The notes below the pieces were generated by a model. That model did no database searches. It was given only the letters and a program-made list of their open reading frames with translations, and was not told where the DNA came from. A stretch of 53,872 nt of DNA from an uncultured Oscillospiraceae bacterium (GTDB lineage: Bacteria; Bacillota; Clostridia; Oscillospirales; Oscillospiraceae), in the NCBI GenBank assembly GCA_944385445.1, contig CALWXF010000014.1, positions 1 through 53,872 of the forward strand, read 5' to 3'. Shown here one piece after another: positions 37,079 to 45,065 of this stretch; within the stretch, counting starts at the first letter, position 1; every line of letters starts with the position of its first letter. The translations under genes and the position numbers were made by a program.

Positions 37079-37797
37079 TCATTTTACCAGCCATTGATTT
37101 AAAGGACGGGGCCGTGGTACGGCTCTACAAAGGCAGCTTTGATACGGTGCACCAGGTGGCCACCGACCCAGTGACGGTGGCCCGGGCCTTTCAGGAGGCA
37201 GGGGCTACCTGGATTCACATGGTGGACCTGGACGGCGCCAGGGATGGAGTGCGCCGCAATGGCCAGCTGGTGCAGGCGGTGGCAGCCCTGGGGCTCCAGG
37301 TGGAGCTGGGGGGCGGTATTCGCTCCATGGAAGACCTGGAAGCTGTGTTTGCCCTGGGGGTGACCCGGGCAGTGATTGGCTCTGCTGCTGTCTCCAACCC
37401 GGAGCTGGTGGCCCAGGCCATTGCCGCCTATGGGGCCGACCGCATCGCCGTGGGCATTGATGCCCGGGATGGCAAGGTGAAAACTGCCGGCTGGGAGGTG
37501 GATTCCGGGCTGGATTACCTGGACTTTGCCCGACAGATGGAGGGCCTGGGGGTCAAGATCATCATTTTCACGGACATTGAGACGGATGGTATGCTGTCCG
37601 GCCCCTCCTTTGACCGCCTGCAACAGCTACAGAAAGCGGTGTCCTGCCAGATTATCGCTTCTGGAGGCGTGTCCTGCAACCAGGACATTGTGGACCTGGA
37701 GCATATGGGGGTGTACGGAGCCATCATCGGCAAAGCCTATTACGCCGGAGCCATCGACTTGGCTCAGGCAGTGAAGGACGGTGGAGCCCAATGCTAG
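37075..37797 (+). CDS. hisA: ProFAR isomerase
   Basis: A 240-residue TIM-barrel isomerase that opens the ribose ring of ProFAR. It begins [20 protein letters not shown], has the Asp in VDLDGA and the second catalytic Asp in [10 protein letters not shown], the standard HisA pair. The ATG at 37075 overlaps the hisH stop; a longer in-frame reading through hisH is a shadow. hisF overlaps it by 7 bases. Confidence 0.97.
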   Translation: MIILPAIDLKDGAVVRLYKGSFDTVHQVATDPVTVARAFQEAGATWIHMVDLDGARDGVRRNGQLVQAVAALGLQVELGGGIRSMEDLEAVFALGVTRAVIGSAAVSNPELVAQAIAAYGADRIAVGIDARDGKVKTAGWEVDSGLDYLDFARQMEGLGVKIIIFTDIETDGMLSGPSFDRLQQLQKAVSCQIIASGGVSCNQDIVDLEHMGVYGAIIGKAYYAGAIDLAQAVKDGGAQC

Positions 37798-38567
37798 CCA
37801 AACGTATCATCCCTTGCTTGGACGTGCGGGACGGACGGGTGGTGAAGGGGGTCAACTTCGTCAACATCCGGGACGCCGGGGACCCGGTGGAGCTGGCCCG
37901 GTACTACTCCGACCAGGGGGCGGATGAGATCGTCTTTCTGGACATCACCGCCACCAGCGACGCCCGGGACACCGTGGAGGACGTGGTGGAGCGCACCGCC
38001 AGCCAGGTGTTTGTCCCCCTCACGGTGGGGGGCGGCATCCGCACGGTGGAGGATTTCCGCCGCCTGCTGCGGGCGGGGGCGGATAAGATTTCCGTCAACT
38101 CCTCGGCGGTGAAGAATCCCCAGCTCATTGCCGACGCCGCTCAGCTCTTCGGTTCTCAGTGCGTGGTACTGGCCATTGACGCCAAGCGCCGGGAGGAGGG
38201 CTGGTTTGAGGTGGTGGTGGCAGGTGGCCGCATTCCCACTGGGCTGGACGCTGTGGAGTGGGCCAAGCGGGGCCAGGAGCTGGGAGCGGGCGAAATCCTC
38301 CTCACCTCCATGGACGCCGATGGAACCAAGGCGGGGTTCGACCTGGAGCTGACCCGGGCGGTGACCAACGCCGTGACCATCCCGGTGATTGCATCGGGGG
38401 GCTGTGGGGAGCTGAGCCACTTCGCCCAGGTCTTTGAGGAGACCGGGTGCGACGCTGCCCTGGCTGCCAGCCTGTTCCACTTTGGGGAGCTTACAGTCCC
38501 CCAGGTGAAAGAATACCTCCGGGAGCAGAATATCCCGGTACGAGAGAGGGGAGAGGGCCATGTTTGA
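37791..38567 (+). CDS. hisF: Imidazole glycerol phosphate synthase, cyclase subunit
   Basis: A 258-residue TIM-barrel cyclase partner of HisH that forms imidazole-glycerol phosphate and AICAR. The catalytic Asp lies in [18 protein letters not shown] near residue 11; the second is in [15 protein letters not shown]. Overlaps with hisA (7 bases) and hisI (8 bases) indicate tight translational coupling. Confidence 0.98.
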   Translation: MLAKRIIPCLDVRDGRVVKGVNFVNIRDAGDPVELARYYSDQGADEIVFLDITATSDARDTVEDVVERTASQVFVPLTVGGGIRTVEDFRRLLRAGADKISVNSSAVKNPQLIADAAQLFGSQCVVLAIDAKRREEGWFEVVVAGGRIPTGLDAVEWAKRGQELGAGEILLTSMDADGTKAGFDLELTRAVTNAVTIPVIASGGCGELSHFAQVFEETGCDAALAASLFHFGELTVPQVKEYLREQNIPVRERGEGHV

Positions 38568-38880
38568 TCTGGATTTGCTCTTTCAAAAGTCAGACCTCAT
38601 CCCGGTGATCATCCAGGATTCGGACACCCGCCAGGTGCTGATGCTGGGCTTTACCAACCGTGAGGCGGTGGAGAAGACTCTGGAGACCAAAACCGCCTGG
38701 TTCTGGAGCCGCAGCCGTCAGAAGCTGTGGAACAAGGGGGAGAGCAGCGGGCATTTTCTCTATGTCAACGAGATCTTTACCGACTGTGATACCGATACCC
38801 TGCTGTATCTGTGTACCCCCAAAGGTCCCACCTGTCACACCGGGGCCACCAGCTGCTTTTTCCGGGAAATCGAAGTATAA
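38560..38880 (+). CDS. hisI: Phosphoribosyl-AMP cyclohydrolase
   Basis: A 106-residue Zn/Mg-dependent hydrolase for the third step. Motifs are [34 protein letters not shown], the metal-binding DCDTDTLLY, and the terminal Cys/His segment [12 protein letters not shown]. It is a separate gene from hisE, whereas these are fused in many bacteria. Confidence 0.97.
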   Translation: MFDLDLLFQKSDLIPVIIQDSDTRQVLMLGFTNREAVEKTLETKTAWFWSRSRQKLWNKGESSGHFLYVNEIFTDCDTDTLLYLCTPKGPTCHTGATSCFFREIEV

Positions 38881-38900
38881 TGGATAAGGAGAGGATTCCC

Positions 38901-39227
38901 ATGAACGATACCATGCAGAGCCTGTACTCGGTGGTTTTGGACCGCAAGGCCAATCCCCAGGAGGGCTCCTACACCTGCTACCTGTTTGACAAGGGCCTGG
39001 ACAAGATTCTCAAAAAGGTGGGAGAGGAGTGTGCAGAGACCATCATCGCTGCCAAAAATGGGGTCAAAGAGGATACCGTGGGCGAGATTTCCGACCTCAT
39101 CTATCACCTGATGGTGATGATGGCCCAGCAGAACATCCCGCTGGAGGATGTGATGGCGGAGCTGGACCGCCGCAGTCTGAAAATTGGAAACCTGAAGACC
39201 ATGAAACAGGTAGACCGGGAGACCTGA
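38901..39227 (+). CDS. hisE: Phosphoribosyl-ATP pyrophosphohydrolase
   Basis: A 108-residue MazG-like all-alpha pyrophosphatase of the second step. Core motifs are GSYTCYLFDKGLDKILKKVGEE-type (seen as LDKILKKVGEECAETIIAAK) and DLIYHLMVMM, carrying the metal-binding acidic residues. ATG 38901 has AAGGAGAGG upstream and is preferred over ATG 38880, which overlaps the hisI stop. It is the last gene of the operon. Confidence 0.95.
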   Translation: MNDTMQSLYSVVLDRKANPQEGSYTCYLFDKGLDKILKKVGEECAETIIAAKNGVKEDTVGEISDLIYHLMVMMAQQNIPLEDVMAELDRRSLKIGNLKTMKQVDRET

Positions 39228-39250
39228 TTTGCAATGGATCGAGATAAAAG

Positions 39251-39296
39251 GGAAGGGCCCGCCGCAGAACGCTTCCATTCTGCGGCGGGCCCTTCC
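39251..39296. terminator. Bidirectional hairpin between hisE and the SGNH gene
   Basis: A perfect 19-bp stem (39251-39269 with 39278-39296), starting GGAAGGGCCCGCCGC, separates the convergent his and Dlt-like operons. U-tracts are weak on either side, so it may also act by pausing or by protecting the 3' end. Confidence 0.85.
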
Positions 39297-39307
39297 TGGT
39301 TCATTTA

Positions 39308-40267
39308 TTATGATGCTTTCTCTACTTTAGCTTCGTAATCTTGAAGCAGGGTGTTCCAGCTGGCATATTTGCTGTCGCCCCGGCGGTCCGAGAACATCTG
39401 TGTCCCTTCCAGGTACTTGGCCAGGAATTGAGAGACTTTCCTGGAGCCGGAGTAGTTCAGGTGGTCGCCCCGGTCATAGGTATCGGTGGACCAGTCGATG
39501 GGGACCTCCTGGGGCTTGGTGTTCAGGTCGATGTACTCAAGGTCCAGCTCGTCCGCCAGCTCCTGAATACCGTTGTGGCGCTGGTAGTTCCAGTTGACGG
39601 TGCTGGGGGTGCTCAGCAGCAGCAGTTTGGCGCCGTTTGCCTCACACAGTTCCTGAATCTGCTTCACCAGCAGGCGGTTGACCAGCGGAATGGAGGCGAT
39701 TTTCTCCGTTTGAGCCATGTAGTTTGAGGTGTCTGCTCCACTGACTTTGTTGTTATGTCGATAGCCCTTGTAGGGGGTGGTGTAGCTGTTCCCGTCGGTG
39801 GGACTGAAGTCCTCTCTTGTCATGACCTTCCAGCGGTCGTGGTAGCGGAGGATGGGCAGATACCGGGATACCTCATCCATCACCACAGTTTTGGCCGGAA
39901 TCTGACGATAAATGCACAAAGTCTCCAAAATCACCAGCTTGGGGGACTGGGTCTCAAAGGCTCGCTCCAGAAGGGTCTTGCTGTAGGAGAGGTACTGGCG
40001 GCCACTGCCGCACACATAACTGGTATATCCGGTGGTTTTCCAGATGTGCAGGGGGGAGATGGAGGAATAGGACTCGCTGTCTCCCACCACCACCACGTCG
40101 ATGGAGTTGGGGGGCTCACCTTGGATGCCGTTGGCGTAGATCTCTTCCATACCGGCGTCCTTGGTGTTGTTCTTGGGGACGAAGAGAAAGGACAGGCCGT
40201 AGAGGATCACCAGAAGCCCCATAGCAAAGGCAGCCAGCCCCAACAGGGTTTTTGCGATTTTTACCAT
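39308..40267 (-). CDS. SGNH-hydrolase-like membrane-anchored protein of the Dlt-like operon
   Basis: A 319-residue protein with one N-terminal membrane span (about 8-30) and an extracytoplasmic SGNH/DHHW-like domain. The nucleophile block is VVVGDSESYSSI (S64); the late Asp/His pair is DRGDHLNYSGS. The Asn/Gly blocks are partly degenerate. In DltD, AlgX/AlgJ and similar proteins this fold works with an MBOAT protein to attach acyl groups to polymers outside the cell, and the same pairing is seen here: ATG 40267 (CGGAGGTAA upstream) lies 14 bases after the MBOAT gene. It is inferred to be the transfer partner; it could also be a hydrolase. Confidence 0.78.
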   Translation of the reverse strand: MVKIAKTLLGLAAFAMGLLVILYGLSFLFVPKNNTKDAGMEEIYANGIQGEPPNSIDVVVVGDSESYSSISPLHIWKTTGYTSYVCGSGRQYLSYSKTLLERAFETQSPKLVILETLCIYRQIPAKTVVMDEVSRYLPILRYHDRWKVMTREDFSPTDGNSYTTPYKGYRHNNKVSGADTSNYMAQTEKIASIPLVNRLLVKQIQELCEANGAKLLLLSTPSTVNWNYQRHNGIQELADELDLEYIDLNTKPQEVPIDWSTDTYDRGDHLNYSGSRKVSQFLAKYLEGTQMFSDRRGDSKYASWNTLLQDYEAKVEKAS

Positions 40268-40281
40268 GAGATTACCTCCGA

Positions 40282-41874
40282 TTAAAAGCCTGCATAGATG
40301 GGGTCAACAGGGATGTAGCCGATGCCGTAGGCACCGAAGATGACCAGGAAGCAAGTGGCCGCATAGTATACGGCGATGCGCACCGGCCAAGACTTGGACA
40401 CCAGAGCCTCTCCCAACTTCACGCCCCGCTCCTGCAGAATTCCCACAACCAGCAGGAGCACCAGGAAGAGCACCACCAGAACGGTGTCGGGTCCGTCGAT
40501 GCCATAGGCAAAGAGGTTGCCCTTGAGAATGGGGGTGAAGGACCAGTCGGTCACCATGCGCCAGGCCATTTTCAGGCCATTTTTCAGGCCTTCCGCCCGG
40601 AAGAACAGCTCACCAATGCACACCAGTATGCAGGTCCTCAGGGTCTGCATGAGGCGATAGGCGATGTGGTTGCGATTGATGTGGAGCCGCTCGGTGACGG
40701 TGAGGACCAGAGGCTGCACCAGATTACCGGCAAAAATCAGGGCGAAGTGGTACAGGCCGAAGAAGATGTAGTTCCAGGCTGAACCGTGCCACAGGCCGTT
40801 GCACAGCCACACACACAACAGCGCCACGCTGCTGGTGAGGATGGGGCCGTAGCGAGGCCCGAAGCGCTTTCTGGCCTTGGAGGTGAGCTTTTTCATGGGC
40901 TTGGACATGCTCACCGGGTAGAAGATGTAGTCCTTGAACCAGGTGCCCAGGGTGATGTGCCACCGCTGCCAGAATTCAGAGATGGTACGGGAGAAGAAGG
41001 GGCGCTGGAAGTTTTCCGGCAGAGCTACCCCGAAGAGCTGGGCGCTGCCCAGGGCCACGTCGATGGTGCCGGAGAAGTCCATGTACAGCTGGATGGTGTA
41101 GCAGATGGCGGCCACGGCGATGATGGAGCCGTTGTACTGGTCATAGTCGGAAAAGACGTTGAGAATGAAGATATTCAGTCGGTCCGCCACCACCATCTTC
41201 TTGATGATGCCCCACAGGATACGCTGGCCACCCAGCAGGAAGTTGTTCCAGCACATGGGGGGCGCCTCCCACAGCCGCTGGGCGGTCTGCTCATAGCGGC
41301 AGATGGGGCCCTCCATCATCTGGGGGAAAAAGCCCAGGAACAGAGCCAGGCGGAAGAGGTTGTGGTCGGCCGGAATCTTGCCCCGGTACACGTCGATCAG
41401 GTAGGATACCGCCTGAAGGGTGTAGAAGGAGATGCCAATGGGGAGCAGGAAGGAGGGCACCGGAAGGATGGCGGGCATGTGGAGGAAGCGCAGCAGGGCG
41501 TTTCCGTTGCTGAGAAAGAAGTGGCTGTACTTGAGGGTAAGGAGCAGGCCAATGTGAATGACCACCGCCAGCAGGATGATGCCCCGCTGCTGACGCTGAA
41601 TGCCAGCACGGATGGCCTTGCGCTGGTCCGACTCCGCCAGCGCCAGCTTTTCCTTTCCGTTGCGTGCGGTCAGTTCCAGCCACAGCCCCAGGTGGTGGAT
41701 GGACAGGGTGGAAAAGAGCAAATAGACAATCAGCGACCCGCTCACCGCCCAGAAAAACACATAGCTGGCCAGCAGCAAGATCACACGGCGTGCCCGGTGC
41801 GGTGTGATGGCGTAGAGCCCTACCGTAGCAGGGAGCAGGAGGGCCAGGTACTGGGGGGAGAAGTAGGAGGCCAT
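40282..41874 (-). CDS. MBOAT-family membrane acyltransferase (DltB/AlgI-like)
   Basis: A 530-residue protein with about 11-12 spans. It has the MBOAT hallmark histidine in NGLWHGSAWNYIFFGLYH (about residue 360), FSGTIDVALGSAQLFG, and a preceding FWQRWHITLGTWFKDYIFYP, both diagnostic of the AlgI/DltB branch. It is longer than DltB (about 400). In Dlt, this protein moves the acyl/aminoacyl group from the carrier protein across the membrane. ATG 41874 overlaps the region of the ACP stop; GAGGAGGG is the ribosome binding site. The moiety transferred here is unknown. Confidence 0.93.
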   Translation of the reverse strand: MASYFSPQYLALLLPATVGLYAITPHRARRVILLLASYVFFWAVSGSLIVYLLFSTLSIHHLGLWLELTARNGKEKLALAESDQRKAIRAGIQRQQRGIILLAVVIHIGLLLTLKYSHFFLSNGNALLRFLHMPAILPVPSFLLPIGISFYTLQAVSYLIDVYRGKIPADHNLFRLALFLGFFPQMMEGPICRYEQTAQRLWEAPPMCWNNFLLGGQRILWGIIKKMVVADRLNIFILNVFSDYDQYNGSIIAVAAICYTIQLYMDFSGTIDVALGSAQLFGVALPENFQRPFFSRTISEFWQRWHITLGTWFKDYIFYPVSMSKPMKKLTSKARKRFGPRYGPILTSSVALLCVWLCNGLWHGSAWNYIFFGLYHFALIFAGNLVQPLVLTVTERLHINRNHIAYRLMQTLRTCILVCIGELFFRAEGLKNGLKMAWRMVTDWSFTPILKGNLFAYGIDGPDTVLVVLFLVLLLVVGILQERGVKLGEALVSKSWPVRIAVYYAATCFLVIFGAYGIGYIPVDPIYAGF

Positions 41875-41875
41875 G

Positions 41876-42106
41876 TCAACCCTCCTCTTGGAGACGTTGA
41901 ATCATGGCCCAGAGATTCTGAGCGGAGTTGAAGTTGTGGGGAATCACCTCTACGGTGGGAACGGTAACATCAAAGGCGTCCTCGATCTCGGCCACGATGG
42001 AGATGATGTCCAGAGAATTCAGATGGTGCCCGTCAATGAGGTCCTGGCAGCCCACAAAGTCCAGATCAGGACGAATTTCTTCCAAGATTTCCAGCAGTTG
42101 TTCCAT
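41876..42106 (-). CDS. Acyl/aminoacyl carrier protein (DltC-like)
   Basis: A 76-residue carrier protein. The phosphopantetheine attachment serine is S31 in GHHLNSLDIISIV; the typical DSL motif appears as NSL, as in some specialised carriers. The rest (EIEDAFDVTVP) matches helix III of ACP. ATG 42106 has GAGGTAATC upstream. Placed between the decarboxylase and the MBOAT gene, it is the expected hand-off point between activation and transfer. Confidence 0.88.
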   Translation of the reverse strand: MEQLLEILEEIRPDLDFVGCQDLIDGHHLNSLDIISIVAEIEDAFDVTVPTVEVIPHNFNSAQNLWAMIQRLQEEG

Positions 42107-42116
42107 GATGATTACC

Positions 42117-43295
42117 TCATTTCTTTTGATTTGGTGTATTGAGATGGTAGGTTTCAAAGTGGGGGCGCAGCTCGTCCATCTGTCCGTCCGGGTGGCGGTA
42201 CAGCACGGCGGGCAGGTCCCGGCTGAGGAACAGAGAAATGCCCTCTGTCATGCAGTAGGCCCCCGTGCGCTCAAAGGCCAGCACATCTCCCACATGGAGA
42301 GAGGGAAGGGGCAGCTGCTTGACCAGAATGTCGTTGATGGTGCATAGAGACCCGCAGATGTTCCACGGCTCCACATTTCCCGGGGAATGGTGGGTGTAGT
42401 GGCGGATGGGGGGCAGCTTCATGGCCATGGACTGGCCGTAGTACACCAGCTGGTGCATGCCGCCGTCTACGATGGCGTAGTTCTGCTTGTGGTTGCACTT
42501 GGCGTCCACCACCCGGGTAAAATAGGTGCCACAGTGGGCGGCCAGGCTCCGGCCCAGCTCCAGGGTAATGGTGCCGGAAAAGGTCATCGTTTGCAGCAGC
42601 TGGGCGAATTGCTCCAGATACTCGTCCTCCGGGAACTCGTCCTCGGCGTAATAGCTCACCGGGAAGCCGGGGCCAAACTCCAACTCCTCCATGGGGTAGC
42701 CCAGCAGCTGCTCCAGCGTCTGCAAGAACTCGTCCACCGTGGACAGCTCCCGGGTCAGACGCTTCACCGAGGTCTTCTGGGTGCCGGAGAAGTACTGAAT
42801 GCCCTTGAAGTGGAGCAGCGGGTCATTCTGGTGCTGGGTGAGGATGTCTGTGATCTCGTCCTTTTCCAGACCAAATTGGTTTCCGCTGGTCAGCCGCAGC
42901 AGCAGAGACACCGGGGAACCGCTGTCCTGGGCGGTGCGGTGGATGAGGTGAAACTGCTCCATGGACTCCACCGTGAAGATGGCGGGGGAGTGTGGCAGGA
43001 TTTCCTGGATGAACTCCGGGGTCTTGTACACCCCAGACACCACAAACTGGGACAGGGGCAGGCCCTGTTCTGCACAGATGCGGTACTCGCCGGGGGAGCA
43101 CAGCTCCAACCGCTCCACCAGAGGGGAGAGGTACCCGGCCAGGAACGGATTTGCCTTGATGGCGTAGCACAGGCCTACCCCGTCGGGCAGTTTGGAGCGC
43201 AGGTAGGAAACCCGCTGTTGCAGGGTTTCACCATCGAAGAGGTACAGGGGGGTGGCATATTTTGTGAGCAGGGTTTGCACAGCGATCTCATCCAC
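42117..43295 (-). CDS. Fold-III PLP-dependent decarboxylase (DAP/ornithine decarboxylase type)
   Basis: A 392-residue member of the alanine-racemase-fold decarboxylases (LysA/ODC superfamily). The PLP lysine is K47 in CYAIKANPF. The active-site Cys loop is ICGSLCTINDIL and the PLP-phosphate-binding Tyr/Gly block is ERTGAYCMTEGISLF. Family members decarboxylate meso-DAP, ornithine, lysine, arginine or carboxynorspermidine, and there is a further clade found beside adenylating enzymes and carrier proteins in exopolysaccharide/exosortase loci. The start is GTG 43295, overlapping the adenylase stop by 8 bases, so coupling is tight. It may make the amino-acid substrate or act on it after activation. 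It is not expected to be lysA, given the setting. Confidence 0.85.
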   Translation of the reverse strand: MDEIAVQTLLTKYATPLYLFDGETLQQRVSYLRSKLPDGVGLCYAIKANPFLAGYLSPLVERLELCSPGEYRICAEQGLPLSQFVVSGVYKTPEFIQEILPHSPAIFTVESMEQFHLIHRTAQDSGSPVSLLLRLTSGNQFGLEKDEITDILTQHQNDPLLHFKGIQYFSGTQKTSVKRLTRELSTVDEFLQTLEQLLGYPMEELEFGPGFPVSYYAEDEFPEDEYLEQFAQLLQTMTFSGTITLELGRSLAAHCGTYFTRVVDAKCNHKQNYAIVDGGMHQLVYYGQSMAMKLPPIRHYTHHSPGNVEPWNICGSLCTINDILVKQLPLPSLHVGDVLAFERTGAYCMTEGISLFLSRDLPAVLYRHPDGQMDELRPHFETYHLNTPNQKK

Positions 43296-44802
43296 GGCTA
43301 CCAGCTCCTTTCATCAGTAGTGTGCGGTCTATTTTTCCGTTTTTGTTCAGGGGGAACTGGTCCACCTGACGGAACACATTGGGAATCATGTAGGGGGGAA
43401 GGGTGGGGAGCAGCTGTAGACGCAGCTCCTTGGGGGTAAGGTCTCCCTGATAGAAGGCATACAGCCGGTGCTTTTCACTGTGGAACACACAGCAGCACCG
43501 ATGCACACCCGGGAGATTGGACACTGCCCGTTCAATTTCCTCCAGCTCGATGCGGTGGCCCATGTGCTTGATCTGGAAGTCCTTGCGGCCGCAGAAGTGC
43601 AGCTCTCCCAGGGTGGAGTACCGGGCCAGGTCGCCGGTGCGGTAGATGCGCTGGGGATAACATGGGTTGAGGGGATTGTTGGGGAAGGCGGCAGCGGTCT
43701 GTTCCGGGTTGCGGTAGTAGCCCAAAGCCAGAGCCGAGCCTCGCACACACACCTCGCCTACCACGTTGGGAGCAGTGACCAGCTGGTCGTCTCCATCCAG
43801 CAGGAACACGTCCTCGTTAGGGAACGCTTGTCCCATGGGAATGCCGTCGGGATAGGACCGCTCCCGGTCGATGATATGGTATGTACAGTTGCAGGTGATC
43901 TCAGTGGGGCCGTACAGATTGACAAATTGAGCACGGGGCAGGTGCTCCATCCAAATCTTCAGGTGCTTGGCGGGCATCACCTCGCCACTGAACAGCACCT
44001 TATTCACCGTCTCCGGTGTTCGATAGTCCAGACCATGGACCGTGGAAATCAGGCACAGAGCGGATACCGCCCAGATGAGGGTGGTGGCCCGGTGTTCGCA
44101 CAGGAAATCCAGCAGCTGCTGGGGCTGAGAGAACAGGGGGCGGGGTACCAACACCAGGGTGGCGCCCGTGGCCAGGGCGGAGTAGATGTCCTTCACCGAT
44201 ACATCGAAGTCAAAAGGAGCCTGGTTGGCAATGATGTCCTTCTGGGTGATGGAGAAGATGGGGCAGAAGTGGTCAATGAAATCTAAGGTGGAGCGGTGTC
44301 CCACCACCACGGCCTTGGGCACCCCGGTGGAGCCGGAGGTGAAGTTGGCGTAGAGCGGGTCGGTGTCCACATGGCGCTGCCGGATTTGCGTCAGCAGGGC
44401 ACGGTCCACAGCGCTTTTCACCAAATCCCGATAGATCAGAATGCGGTGGGGTGGAAACACCTCTTCCAGCTCTGCCCGGTGCTCCTCGTCGGTGATGACA
44501 AAGGGAGCCTGTAACACCGACTGCATCTGCTGGAGCCGGGAGGTGGGCAGCTGGGTATTAAAGGACACATAAAAGCCGCCGGCGTACACGATACCCCAGA
44601 AGGCGCAGAGATTTTCCACGCTCTTTTCCATGTAGACAGCCACAGGCTGTCCCTTGGTCAGGGACAGGGCCAGAGAGGAGCCCACCCGTCGGCTGTTCTC
44701 CAGCGCTTGGGCGAAGGTAATCGACTGCTGCTCGTCCACCAGAGCTGGTTTTTCAGGGTACAGCTGTGCGCTGCGTTCCAGGTATTCCAAAATATTCGTC
44801 AT
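43288..44802 (-). CDS. AMP-forming acid/amino-acid activating enzyme (DltA-like)
   Basis: A 504-residue adenylating enzyme of the ANL superfamily, similar in size to DltA. Core motifs: NFTSGSTGVPKAVVVGH (P-loop, about 152), NLYGPTEITC (A5), YRTGDLARY (A7), GHRIELEEIE (A8) and NGKIDRTLL (A10 lysine) at the end. It has no carrier domain; the separate ACP in the operon is the likely acceptor. The activated substrate cannot be read from the sequence with certainty. ATG 44802 follows AGGAGA. First gene of the operon. Confidence 0.88.
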   Translation of the reverse strand: MTNILEYLERSAQLYPEKPALVDEQQSITFAQALENSRRVGSSLALSLTKGQPVAVYMEKSVENLCAFWGIVYAGGFYVSFNTQLPTSRLQQMQSVLQAPFVITDEEHRAELEEVFPPHRILIYRDLVKSAVDRALLTQIRQRHVDTDPLYANFTSGSTGVPKAVVVGHRSTLDFIDHFCPIFSITQKDIIANQAPFDFDVSVKDIYSALATGATLVLVPRPLFSQPQQLLDFLCEHRATTLIWAVSALCLISTVHGLDYRTPETVNKVLFSGEVMPAKHLKIWMEHLPRAQFVNLYGPTEITCNCTYHIIDRERSYPDGIPMGQAFPNEDVFLLDGDDQLVTAPNVVGEVCVRGSALALGYYRNPEQTAAAFPNNPLNPCYPQRIYRTGDLARYSTLGELHFCGRKDFQIKHMGHRIELEEIERAVSNLPGVHRCCCVFHSEKHRLYAFYQGDLTPKELRLQLLPTLPPYMIPNVFRQVDQFPLNKNGKIDRTLLMKGAGSRG

Positions 44803-44854
44803 AGCGTATCTGTCTCCTATGAGGTGTCAGGGGGAACAGCCCCCTACATGTGTC

Positions 44855-44860
44855 ATAGTA
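44855..44860 (-). promoter_or_regulatory. Possible -10 of the Dlt-like operon
   Basis: On the minus strand TACTAT (44860-44855) lies about 35 bases upstream of the CTTAAG boxes' edge and 53 bases before the start codon. The -35 region is poor (GGCAGT-like), which fits an activator-dependent promoter. Confidence 0.4.
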
Positions 44861-44893
44861 TGGGGGATAAATCTTAATACTGCCATGGGTCTT

Positions 44894-44911
44894 TTCTTAA
44901 GAATTCTTAAG
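44894..44911. promoter_or_regulatory. CTTAAG direct repeat / 16-bp palindrome, candidate response-regulator site
   Basis: TTCTTAAG occurs at 44894-44901 and again at 44904-44911, a 10-base period; together they form the perfect 16-bp palindrome CTTAAGAATTCTTAAG (44896-44911). Ten-base direct repeats are typical of OmpR/PhoB-family regulators. It lies between trpS and the Dlt-like operon, near -48 to -63 of the candidate operon promoter. Confidence 0.55.
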
Positions 44912-44947
44912 GATGTGGAAACAAATTGTAGTAATTACACCCGCTGG

Positions 44948-44976
44948 TTGCAGCCCTTACAGGGATGTGGTATAAT
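44948..44976 (+). promoter_or_regulatory. Promoter of trpS
   Basis: TTGCAG (44948-44953), a 17-base spacer and TATAAT (44971-44976), preceded by TGTGG. The leader of about 83 bases has two small hairpins, GGGCC/GGCCC and GCCCG/CGGGC, but no T-box sequence. Confidence 0.85.
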
Positions 44977-45065
44977 GTGTGGAAAACAGCGGAGGGCCGG
45001 AATTTGGCCCATTTATGCCCGATACGGGCGGCTGATTGGGAAAAATAGCAAAGGTTGTGAAGCAT

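Noticed and set aside
42117-43295. Decarboxylase as the housekeeping diaminopimelate decarboxylase lysA
   Set aside because: It is coupled to an adenylating enzyme, carrier protein and MBOAT gene rather than to lysine genes. The family match alone cannot tell, so no symbol is given.
39308-44802. Calling the operon dltABCD
   Set aside because: Order and gene set differ (embedded decarboxylase, longer MBOAT, carrier with NSL instead of DSL), so D-alanylation is not assured.
44977-45065. T-box leader before trpS
   Set aside because: The leader is about 83 bases, with two small hairpins and no T-box consensus or terminator/antiterminator pair.
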